Assembly (NCBI RefSeq): GCF_002960625.1
Contig: NZ_POJH01000029.1
Span: 62,001 to 126,000 of the forward strand
Direction: 5' to 3'
Source: Streptococcus suis
GTDB taxonomy: Bacteria; Bacillota; Bacilli; Lactobacillales; Streptococcaceae
DNA length: 64,000 nt
Below are positions 26,243-34,446 of this stretch, piece by piece. The position numbers and the translations under genes are program-made. Below the pieces are notes generated by a model. It saw only the letters and a program-made list of their open reading frames with translations, did no database searches and was not told the origin of the DNA. Each line of letters opens with the position of its first letter. Position 1 is the stretch's first letter.

Positions 26243-26749
26243 TTATTCTTTTGAATTTCCACCTGGTAATTCTAAGACCATTCGGTATTCTATTCGCTCT
26301 GCTCCTAGATTGACAATTTTCTTTAGGCCATCAAAACGGAAGCCAACCTTTTCATAAAAGGCAATCGCACGCGCATTCCCCTCCAATACCCAGAGAGAAA
26401 CCCGATGGTAGCTCTGCAATTTTTCCAAGGCCGCCTGCATAAGCTGGTAGCCAATTCCTTGATCGTAGTAATCCGCCAGAACATAAAGGGCATATATCTC
26501 ACCTGCTTGCGACAAGTCCGCCTGACTGCTGGCACCGTAACAGGCAAAGCCAACCACCTGCTCGTCCACCAGAGCCACCAGGATATTTTGAGGATAACGG
26601 ACAGCCCAGTCTTGACACCGTTCCAAGGTGTAGGTCTTTTGGAGAAAATCCTGCGGTAACAAATCAGCATAAGCCTCCTGCCAAGCCTTCCAATGAACAT
26701 AAGCCTTGCCTTGAATTTCCTTCTCGGTTTCCATATCTTTGATAAACAT
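26243..26749 (-). CDS. GNAT-family N-acetyltransferase
   Basis: The 168-residue protein shows the GNAT acetyl-CoA fold. LVALVDEQVVGFACYG is strand-rich motif D, and EIYALYVLADYYDQGIGYQLM is motif A with the Q/R-x-x-G-x-G/A loop (DQGIGYQ). VLEGNARAIAFYEKVGFRFDG is motif B. The substrate cannot be told. It is preceded by a weak leader and an inverted repeat near 26.82-26.87 kb, and its stop is 65 bases before the epimerase-like gene's start. Confidence 0.88.
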   Translation of the reverse strand: MFIKDMETEKEIQGKAYVHWKAWQEAYADLLPQDFLQKTYTLERCQDWAVRYPQNILVALVDEQVVGFACYGASSQADLSQAGEIYALYVLADYYDQGIGYQLMQAALEKLQSYHRVSLWVLEGNARAIAFYEKVGFRFDGLKKIVNLGAERIEYRMVLELPGGNSKE

Positions 26750-27304
26750 ATACTACCTCAAACTTTTAAGAGTACATTTTATATTATATCATTCTACATG
26801 GTATTAACAAGATAAAAAGGCTCTTCCTTACCAAGACAGCAATACCTGACTGGAGAATAGAGAGCCTTTTACTTTCATTGAATTGGATTTTATTGTAAAT
26901 CGTACCAAACTACAAGCTCTTCCATCATAACTGCTAGTCGCATCTGAATAAGAACTACTTATCTTCGCTAGGTTTGATAGAATCCATCTAGGCTAGATGG
27001 ACCCTGCCATTTTCTGCAAAAAATCTACAAGAAACCAATTATTTTCCTGATAAAATTTTCTTAGTGATAGTTAGATTTTTTGGGGGGAGAGTTATCTTTA
27101 ATAAATCATTTGATTGGTAAACAATCATTTTCTAGTAGACAATCTTGCAGCTTTTACCCTAGCTAGAAAGGACGATATATAAAATACCACTACTAGTATA
27201 TCACCCCCCCTCAGTTTTCAAGGGTTTTGCTTAAATTGTATAAACAATTTTAATATTTACTATTCCAAACCCAGAGCTCGAAATAATCTATCTAAAAATA
27301 GGAA
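26750..27304. other. 555-base stretch without a convincing gene
   Basis: No conserved coding frame is visible on either strand. It holds an inverted repeat AAAAGGCTCT...AGAGCCTTTT (about 26815-26873) that could stop transcription, a T6G6 tract near 27080, a seven-C tract near 27210, and several short hairpins such as CATCTAGGCTAGATG near 26987. It may contain decayed sequence between the core flank and the protease genes; no parent element can be named. Confidence 0.5.
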
Positions 27305-27334
27305 AAAGAAGCCAACCCGGGTTGACTTCTTTCA
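27305..27334 (-). terminator. Terminator after the M26 protease gene
   Basis: On the minus strand GAAGTCAACCC pairs with GGGTTGGCTTC, followed by TTTTT. It lies directly after the protease stop codon. Confidence 0.88.
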
Positions 27335-27339
27335 ATAGA

Positions 27340-30300
27340 TTATGGATTGAAAATAGATGTTCTAAAGTCGTTTGTTGATTGCATCAAGGCTTGATAAATC
27401 TTGATTTTCAAAGTTGATAGTCGGCTCTTATCGCTACCATAGGATTTATTTTGAATATCCGCATCAATCGCTTCTCTAATCAATCTTTGAAGGTCATCAT
27501 AGCTCGCAATCCTTACTTCTTTCGCTGAGTTTGCAACACCTAATTCATACTGAATAGTGAATGGTTTCAATTTACCTGCTTGGGCCTTATCCACACGCTC
27601 CATAAACATGGCTTTCTTGAACTCTTCCCAACTTGCATACTGTCCATTAAAGACTTGGTCAAAGACGTGTTTATCTGTAATCAAGCCTGTATTTTTCTTG
27701 TTCCAAGTATCATAAGTAATAGAGTTTTGGTTCATGGCATAATCAGACAACTGATTAGATGCGTATGGTATGAAACCATCTGTGTAACCTTTGGCAGCAA
27801 TTAGCTCAAAGGCCATGCGACGGAACATAAAGTCACCTGGTGAGCCATTTGGATTAGACAAGGCTGAATAGTTACCTGCAAACATCGGAACGCTGTAGTA
27901 GCCATTACGTTGTAAGTTTTGGTCGTATTTAGCACTTTGATAGCCATAGCGATCAATGATACTTCCATTGATTAGGTCATCAAACGTAGTCAATTTAGCA
28001 GCATCTTCCTCTGTCAGGGTTGCCATTCGGTTACCAGCATGAGTATCCTTGCCATTTTCCTGAATGTAGTAATTTTCCAGTTTGAGGAACCAGTCCTTCT
28101 TAACGGTATTGGGCTTTTCAAGGACAGTCATTCCTTCGATGTAGTCTAGTAGATAGAGAACATCAAATTGATTGTGGAAATACTGGTTAAAGTCCGCTTC
28201 GCTGTTGAAACGAACAGTCGGATCTCCGACATGCACACGATTAGCAGCGTCACTATTGAAGACAGCATTGAAGCCAAGGATTGTTCGATCGACAGAAGAT
28301 ACGTTTTGGAGCAAGCCATCTGCATATACTTCCATTCCTTGTCCCATCCGGCGACCATATCCTTTAAGATAGGTACTTCCATCCTGGTTATGCACCATTT
28401 CATGGGTATAGAGAGTTGTACCATAATTGTCTAGCATATTATAGAGGACATAGAAGGTTTCTTTTCCGTTTGCATAGGCAGTTTTAGTTCCACCCTCTGC
28501 ATACCACTTGTTAATCGGGCCATAGTAGTCTTGAATTGCATCTACATCGGCGAGTAAATTACGATAGACTTTCTGACCATCTGGGCCATTCATTAGGAAG
28601 CCTTCATTATTTAACACCGTGCGGAAGAGCTTGTCACGATTTTCTTCATCAAGGATCTTATACCAGAAGTCAGCATTGTCCCGCTGCATTTCAGCCGCCT
28701 TATCGACCAACTGACGGACACTATCTCGTTTAGCAGGATCCTTGTAATCATCTACATAATGTTCATAGGAACCTACTGCTAAGGTGTTCATGTTGCTGAT
28801 GATGAAGATGTCCTCTTGCGGCAGGGTCAATAGAGGCAAGAGCATCTGACGGTATTCCCAAGCTGGATTGGTAATCTTATCGTAAACAGCAAGTGCGTAC
28901 TTGCTATGTTTCTCAGCACTTTCTTGCTTGGCTGCCGCTTCTGCAACCTGCGATTTACTCTCAACAATATAGGCCTTGGTTGTTTGTTTGAACCAGTCAT
29001 TGTCTGATAGATTTGGCAAGAAGAGTTTACGGTAAGCTTCCACCATGTCGAATAGACTAGCCTTGTTATTTTGCTTACCGATAGCTGCAGCATAGGTACT
29101 TACGTTGTTATGGGCACGAAGAACCTCATAGCCACCATTGCCAATTGCCAAAATCATATCAAGGGCAGAGGCAGCATCATTTCCGAAGAAATCAGGCTCA
29201 AAAATGGTCAATTCTTTGGTATTCACATCCCCGTAATTGATATCATACCAACGGTTCAAGTAGGTCAAACCGAGAAGAAAGGCTTCCTTATTGTCAGTAA
29301 TCTTCTCTTTTATGTAGGCTTCGGAAGCCTGACCTTGACCGTTTAGGCTAGCAACCAAAATCTTACGTACATTACTCTCTAGGTTAGCCTTAACTTGGTC
29401 AAAACTTTCGCCAAAGTAGAAATCTTTTGCTGTCCCTGTTTGTCGGTTGGCATCCAATTTAGTTGGATAATTGACAACGGCTTTCATAGCATCTGAATCC
29501 AGAACCACTGTAGACAAGCTGCTTACCAAATCATTTACAAGAGAATTTCTATCATTCAAGAAGGACTCCGGCGTGTAAATCAAGTCCGTACCAACAATCG
29601 TGTATTCTACCACATGGTTATTCTTGAAATCTTCAAGGTATGAAACCGCCTTATAATCCACCGTGCCATCCGCATAATGGAGCATGATTCTGTTGATATT
29701 AGCTTTTTCAGTATGCACATCTGCTATAAAGGCAGTATCCTTCATTGGAACAACATCAAGCAAACGAACTCTGTTGAGTTTGTCATCTGTCGCAATCTTA
29801 TTTCCATAGTAAACAAGGAGTTCCTTGTTGTAGAATGGAAGGATTTTCTCCATGTTGTAGTAAGCAGTTTCATGGTCAGCCTGAGCCTTATCTAGAGTTA
29901 GATAATTGACGGAATAAGGGTTAAGATTGAGAGGTTTTGAATCTTCCAAAGTCGCTTGGATGCCCATTGCTTGAACTTTTGCTTGTGCTTCTTCATTCGT
30001 GATAGCCTTGACATTGCCCAATGTATCTGAAGTTGTTGTGAAGCCGTCTTTAATCTTACCGGTTGGATTTGCTGGTTGACCGATAATACTTGTCGCACCA
30101 GTCATATCGCTGATAACGTTATTAACATTACCACTATATGGAGCATAGGCACCAGTTACTTGGTTGGCACCTGCAATGCCGCCGACTATACCACCTGTTT
30201 CTGTCGTCACTATAGAGCCTGTTGCGTACGAATTATAGACACTTCCTGGTACATCGTAGACAAGCATGGTACGTCCGACAATACCACCAGCTACTTGGTT

Positions 30301-33300
30301 TTCTGTACCTGGGAGAGTAATAGTTGCATCAACCTTGGCATTTCCAACACTTGCCATCGTACCGTTACCCAAGATACCACCAGTTAGACTTGCAGCGGTT
30401 CCAGTTAATTCGATACTACCCTTGAAGGATACATCCTTAATAGTCGTATTAGTTGCCGAATGAACTAAACCAGATACGTTTTGCGGTCCTTTTAGGTTGG
30501 CTTCTACAGCCACGTTTGTGACTAATGCATTATTAGCATTAACGGCAATGGTAGCAAGAGGATTGGTGGTGCTTGTCTGTAAATGAGCATTCTTGATGTC
30601 CAAGTTTTGAACTTTACCACCAAGGTTATAGAAAAGTGGAGCTTTCAAGTTACTGATTGAGAAGGCATATCCGTCATTTACACCATCCAAGGTACCGCTA
30701 AATCCAGTCACATAAGATGGAATATCTCCAACAGGAACTTCATTAGCATCCAAATGAGAACCCAATTTAAATGTGCCGCCTGGATTTGCCTTCATGGCGT
30801 CAATCAAGGCTTTGAAGGAAGTATAGGTATTTGCATCCGTTACCATCTTCGGAATGTAAAATTCACGATTTGCAACGTATTGGCTGTTCTTATCCTCTAC
30901 CAACTGGTCAAAGGAAGAAACCAATTTGAAGACTGCCTTGCCATCTAAGGTCGTTTCTTCAACGCTTGAAACTGGTAGGTAAACTTCTTTGAAACGATCG
31001 GATGTTACTTTGATAAATAGTTCATTAGCCGATGCTGGAATTTCTTCTAAAAACTCTTGACCGACATACTTACCATCTTTACGGCGGTAAACCGTCACTG
31101 CATCAATGTCCTTGATTTCAATCTTCTTGTAAACTAGATCAAACTGGTGCATACTTTCAAGAATAGCTTCTTGCTCAGAGCTTTGTTCCTGCTCTACCAT
31201 TGTATAGAAAATCTTAGTTTTGACTGTATAGTCTGTATAGAAATCAAGATTTTCAAGTGTCAACTGGCCATTTGGATCTGTAATGGCCTGTTCTTGAACC
31301 AAGGCACCTGTATTGTCATAGAGGAGGGCAACAGCACGGAGGAAGTTGGCTGTTTCATCTGTCAACTTGTAGCTAACGGTCGCTGATTTTGCATCATCAT
31401 TTTCTACCAGATCTGTGATAATCACTTGTGGTACTTTCTCAACTTTTGTACCACGCGCAATGACTTGCTTAACTGGTTCTTTGGTAATTTCTTCTGTTAC
31501 AGTAGGATTTTCCTGACGAACGCCCTTGATGGTCTGGTAAGTTGTCGTTACTGTCTTAGAACCATTTACTCCCTTGGTCACAACCTTAGTCTTACCTACT
31601 AGAAGTGTTGGGTCATCAATGTATTCTGTTTCAAATGGAATATCGAACGTTTCTTTGTCTTCTTCCGTACCTTCAATTGGCTTGGTTCCTTTGAGAACTT
31701 CTTTGGTCGTTGGCTCAACTAGAACCTTTTCAGTCACAGTTGGATTTGGCTGGCGAACACCTTTGATAGTTTGGTATGTAGTAGTTATTTCCTTGCTACC
31801 ATCCTTACCTTCAACCACTACTTTTTCTTCATCCGTGTAGAGGTCCGCACTTTCACTTACCTTGGTTTCAAATGGAATATTGACCGTTTCTTTGTCTTCT
31901 TCCGTACCTTCAATTGGCTTGGTTCCTTTGAGAACTTCCTTTGTCGTTGGCTCAAGGATAACTTTTTCTGATACGGTTGGGTTAGGCTGGCGAACACCTT
32001 TGACGGTTTGATAAGTAGTAGTTATTTCCTTGCTACCATCCTTACCTTCAACCACTACTTTTTCTTCATCCGTGTAGAGGTCCGCGCTTTCACTTACCTT
32101 GGTTTCAAAGGCAATGGCTACAGTTTCCTTATCTGTTTCTGTTCCTTCGATTGGTTTGGTACCTTTGAGAACTTCCTTGCTTGTTGGTTCAACTACAACT
32201 GTTTCAGTCACAGTTGGATTTGGCTGGCGAACTCCGTCGATTGTTACATAGGTTGTGGTAATGTTTTTGCTGCCATTTTTGCCTTCCGTAACAACCTTTT
32301 CTTCGCCAACATAGAGGTCCGCACTTTCACTTACCTTGGTTTCAAATGGGATTTCAACTGTTTCTTTTACAGCCTCTGTTCCCTCAACTGGAGTTGGGCT
32401 AGCGGGTTTCGTGCCACGAGCAACAACTTGAGCCACTGGCTGAGTAGTTACCAATTCAGTAACCGTCGGATTTGCTTGGCGAACACCGTTAATGACCGTA
32501 TAGGTTGTCGTAATAGTGGCAAGACCGTTTTGACCAGCAGTAATGATTTTTTCTTCTCCAACTGGCAAGGTCGCATCGTCTTGATAACTAATCTCGAACG
32601 GAAGGACTTTGGTATCTTGCTCTGTTTCCGTGGTAACCACATCAGCTTTCTTTGTACCAAGACGAACAATTTCCGTCACTGGCAAGCTTGTTACGGAGCT
32701 TGAAACTTGCTCAGTTTTAAGCAAAACACCATCAGCGTAGAAATTCTTGATAACAGTCGTTTGAACTCCGGCTTTACCAACTTGTTCCACATTTCGTGTG
32801 CCTTCAGCCAAGCTATCATCGTAGATAACTTGAGTTTCAAAGGGAATAGCCTCCGTATTTGTAGTCGTATCTTCTGTCAAGATCATTTCTGGAACTTCAT
32901 GCGTCGGAGCCGTATCTGGAAGAGCTGTAATGGCTGGCTCTTCTGCCTTCTTGGTTCCAACTTTCACTACCTGATTAACAGGAGCCTGACTGACTGTTTC
33001 AGAAAGGACTTCTGCTTTGATGAGAAGGCCATCCGCGAATGTTTTCTTAACCTCAAAGGTCTTTTGCCCTGCCTGCCCAGCTTGAACTGTCTGCCTAGTT
33101 CCCTCTGGTAAGGTATCATCATAGACTTCCTCTGTTTCAAAAGAAATAGATTCTGTATGTGATGACACTTCTTCAGTAATAGCTACAGCTGGAAGCTCAT
33201 GAGTTGGAGCAGTTTGAGGAACTTCGGTAACTATGGTTGCCTCAGCTTTCTTGGTTCCAATCTCAATGATTTTTGGTGTGACTGTCTTAGAAATTTCTGA

Positions 33301-34197
33301 CGAAACTTCCTCTTCCTTCAAAAGCTGACCATCTGCAAATGTCTGCTTAATTGTGATAGTACGCTCACCATTTTGCCCCTCTTGAATTACCTCTTCAGTT
33401 CCTTCTGCCAAGGCAGGATTTTCAACCGTCTGAGTATCAAAAGCAATCACTTCTGACTTGGTAATAATCTTTTCAGAAATCTCAACAGTTGGCAGTTGAT
33501 GACTTGGTGCTGTATTCGGAACTTCTGTAACTGTTTCTTCCGTAGTATCCTTTACAGTTTCTTTTTCAGGCGTTTTTTGTGCTTCAGTAGACAATTTCTC
33601 CTCTGCTCTGCTATCTTTAAAATAGCCCACATAGACATAGCCTTCAATTTCAGCAGGCGCTGGCAAGGCCTGGCCTGCTGATCTTTCTACCGCATGGTTG
33701 AATTGAGCCAAAATGTGGCTAGTCAAGGCAGAGCTGGTTGGTGCCAAGAAGCTTGCACCAGTAGCTGCTAATAAAATAACACCTGCAAGCTCCTTCTTCC
33801 CTTTTTTGCCAATTTTTATGGCAAGAACAAGAAGAGAAATTCCAGCAAGGGCCATGGCGCCTGTTTCCATAACACCTGTTTTCGGTAAAATTTCCGAACG
33901 ACTGTTTGTACTTACAACCGTGGATGGCTTGCTTGCTCCGACCGGACGATAGACTAAATAATAATTAGCATCCGTCGCCTGTGCTAAACCTGGCAAATCC
34001 CGAATAATGAGCTCTTTTTCAGCCTCTGTTAATTCTTGCTCGGTTACATATGTATAGTTGATTGACTGAGCACTAACAGCAGGTGCAGCCACCACGGAAG
34101 CTGCAAAAAATAGGCTTGCTACCGTTGCTGAAACAAGACCTACTGATAATTTACGCAGTGAAAAACGCTCTTCTTTCTCATTGAAATGTTTGTTCAT
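27340..34197 (-). CDS. M26-family zinc metalloprotease (IgA1 protease / Zmp-like), cell-surface
   Basis: The 2285-residue protein starts with a YSIRK-type signal (RFSLRKLSVGLVSATVAS). A sortase motif LPKTG lies at residues 104-108 near the N-terminus, followed by two membrane helices (about 112-129 and 137-153). This N-terminal anchor is typical of streptococcal Zmp/IgA proteases. Residues about 231-920 hold eight G5-like repeats. An M26 N-terminal region with glycine-rich GGIVGR-type repeats follows. The zinc site is HEMVH at 1932-1936 with a third ligand Glu near 1956 (MGQGMEVYADG). It should cleave host proteins outside the cell; IgA1 as the substrate is likely but other Zmp targets are possible. 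Confidence 0.93.
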   Translation of the reverse strand: MNKHFNEKEERFSLRKLSVGLVSATVASLFFAASVVAAPAVSAQSINYTYVTEQELTEAEKELIIRDLPGLAQATDANYYLVYRPVGASKPSTVVSTNSRSEILPKTGVMETGAMALAGISLLVLAIKIGKKGKKELAGVILLAATGASFLAPTSSALTSHILAQFNHAVERSAGQALPAPAEIEGYVYVGYFKDSRAEEKLSTEAQKTPEKETVKDTTEETVTEVPNTAPSHQLPTVEISEKIITKSEVIAFDTQTVENPALAEGTEEVIQEGQNGERTITIKQTFADGQLLKEEEVSSEISKTVTPKIIEIGTKKAEATIVTEVPQTAPTHELPAVAITEEVSSHTESISFETEEVYDDTLPEGTRQTVQAGQAGQKTFEVKKTFADGLLIKAEVLSETVSQAPVNQVVKVGTKKAEEPAITALPDTAPTHEVPEMILTEDTTTNTEAIPFETQVIYDDSLAEGTRNVEQVGKAGVQTTVIKNFYADGVLLKTEQVSSSVTSLPVTEIVRLGTKKADVVTTETEQDTKVLPFEISYQDDATLPVGEEKIITAGQNGLATITTTYTVINGVRQANPTVTELVTTQPVAQVVARGTKPASPTPVEGTEAVKETVEIPFETKVSESADLYVGEEKVVTEGKNGSKNITTTYVTIDGVRQPNPTVTETVVVEPTSKEVLKGTKPIEGTETDKETVAIAFETKVSESADLYTDEEKVVVEGKDGSKEITTTYQTVKGVRQPNPTVSEKVILEPTTKEVLKGTKPIEGTEEDKETVNIPFETKVSESADLYTDEEKVVVEGKDGSKEITTTYQTIKGVRQPNPTVTEKVLVEPTTKEVLKGTKPIEGTEEDKETFDIPFETEYIDDPTLLVGKTKVVTKGVNGSKTVTTTYQTIKGVRQENPTVTEEITKEPVKQVIARGTKVEKVPQVIITDLVENDDAKSATVSYKLTDETANFLRAVALLYDNTGALVQEQAITDPNGQLTLENLDFYTDYTVKTKIFYTMVEQEQSSEQEAILESMHQFDLVYKKIEIKDIDAVTVYRRKDGKYVGQEFLEEIPASANELFIKVTSDRFKEVYLPVSSVEETTLDGKAVFKLVSSFDQLVEDKNSQYVANREFYIPKMVTDANTYTSFKALIDAMKANPGGTFKLGSHLDANEVPVGDIPSYVTGFSGTLDGVNDGYAFSISNLKAPLFYNLGGKVQNLDIKNAHLQTSTTNPLATIAVNANNALVTNVAVEANLKGPQNVSGLVHSATNTTIKDVSFKGSIELTGTAASLTGGILGNGTMASVGNAKVDATITLPGTENQVAGGIVGRTMLVYDVPGSVYNSYATGSIVTTETGGIVGGIAGANQVTGAYAPYSGNVNNVISDMTGATSIIGQPANPTGKIKDGFTTTSDTLGNVKAITNEEAQAKVQAMGIQATLEDSKPLNLNPYSVNYLTLDKAQADHETAYYNMEKILPFYNKELLVYYGNKIATDDKLNRVRLLDVVPMKDTAFIADVHTEKANINRIMLHYADGTVDYKAVSYLEDFKNNHVVEYTIVGTDLIYTPESFLNDRNSLVNDLVSSLSTVVLDSDAMKAVVNYPTKLDANRQTGTAKDFYFGESFDQVKANLESNVRKILVASLNGQGQASEAYIKEKITDNKEAFLLGLTYLNRWYDINYGDVNTKELTIFEPDFFGNDAASALDMILAIGNGGYEVLRAHNNVSTYAAAIGKQNNKASLFDMVEAYRKLFLPNLSDNDWFKQTTKAYIVESKSQVAEAAAKQESAEKHSKYALAVYDKITNPAWEYRQMLLPLLTLPQEDIFIISNMNTLAVGSYEHYVDDYKDPAKRDSVRQLVDKAAEMQRDNADFWYKILDEENRDKLFRTVLNNEGFLMNGPDGQKVYRNLLADVDAIQDYYGPINKWYAEGGTKTAYANGKETFYVLYNMLDNYGTTLYTHEMVHNQDGSTYLKGYGRRMGQGMEVYADGLLQNVSSVDRTILGFNAVFNSDAANRVHVGDPTVRFNSEADFNQYFHNQFDVLYLLDYIEGMTVLEKPNTVKKDWFLKLENYYIQENGKDTHAGNRMATLTEEDAAKLTTFDDLINGSIIDRYGYQSAKYDQNLQRNGYYSVPMFAGNYSALSNPNGSPGDFMFRRMAFELIAAKGYTDGFIPYASNQLSDYAMNQNSITYDTWNKKNTGLITDKHVFDQVFNGQYASWEEFKKAMFMERVDKAQAGKLKPFTIQYELGVANSAKEVRIASYDDLQRLIREAIDADIQNKSYGSDKSRLSTLKIKIYQALMQSTNDFRTSIFNP
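31430..32620 (-). repeat. Tandem G5-domain coding repeats, about 240 bp each
   Basis: Five consecutive units of about 80 codons encode the C-terminal G5-like domains of the M26 protease. Two neighbouring units (about 31660-31900 and 31900-32140) are nearly identical at the DNA level, for example the shared stretch around 31790-31880 and 32030-32120. Three more diverged units of about 100 codons precede them in the protein. The similarity points to recent unit duplication, and copy number may vary between strains. Confidence 0.85.
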
Positions 34198-34231
34198 TAT
34201 TTCTCAAATCCCCTTAAAAATATACCCTTCC

Positions 34232-34260
34232 ATTATACTCTCTCAAGGATAAGGAAACAA
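34232..34260 (-). promoter_or_regulatory. Promoter of the M26 protease gene
   Basis: On the minus strand -35 TTGTTT (34255-34260) and -10 TATAAT (34232-34237) are 17 bases apart. AAGGGG lies 12 bases before the ATG, which is rather distant for a ribosome site. Confidence 0.7.
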
Positions 34261-34337
34261 GTATTACGGCTTACTGGCTACCGAAAAGCTTCTATTTGAA
34301 GAATTACAGTAGACACATACTTAATCTGACGTGCAAG

Positions 34338-34398
34338 TAAAAAACGAATGAGCAATGCTGAATAACATATTTTACTCAATATCACCATTCGTTTTTCA
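34338..34398 (-). terminator. Terminator after the IdeS/Mac-family gene
   Basis: On the minus strand AAAAACGAATG pairs with CATTCGTTTTT across a loop of about 36 bases. The stem is flanked by T/A runs on both sides, so it could work in either direction. Confidence 0.65.
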
Positions 34399-34446
34399 AT
34401 CTCATTATTTTAGTTGTGAACTGATGTCCATTAAGCACCAATAACA

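Noticed and set aside
26815..26873. Insertion-sequence terminal repeats near the GNAT gene
   Set aside because: The inverted repeat is short, has T-runs like a terminator and encloses no transposase. No target duplication is visible.
31574..33111. Several plus-strand open frames of 60-230 codons opposite the M26 protease gene
   Set aside because: They follow the repeat structure of the opposite strand, lack ribosome sites and have low-complexity products. They are shadows of the real gene.
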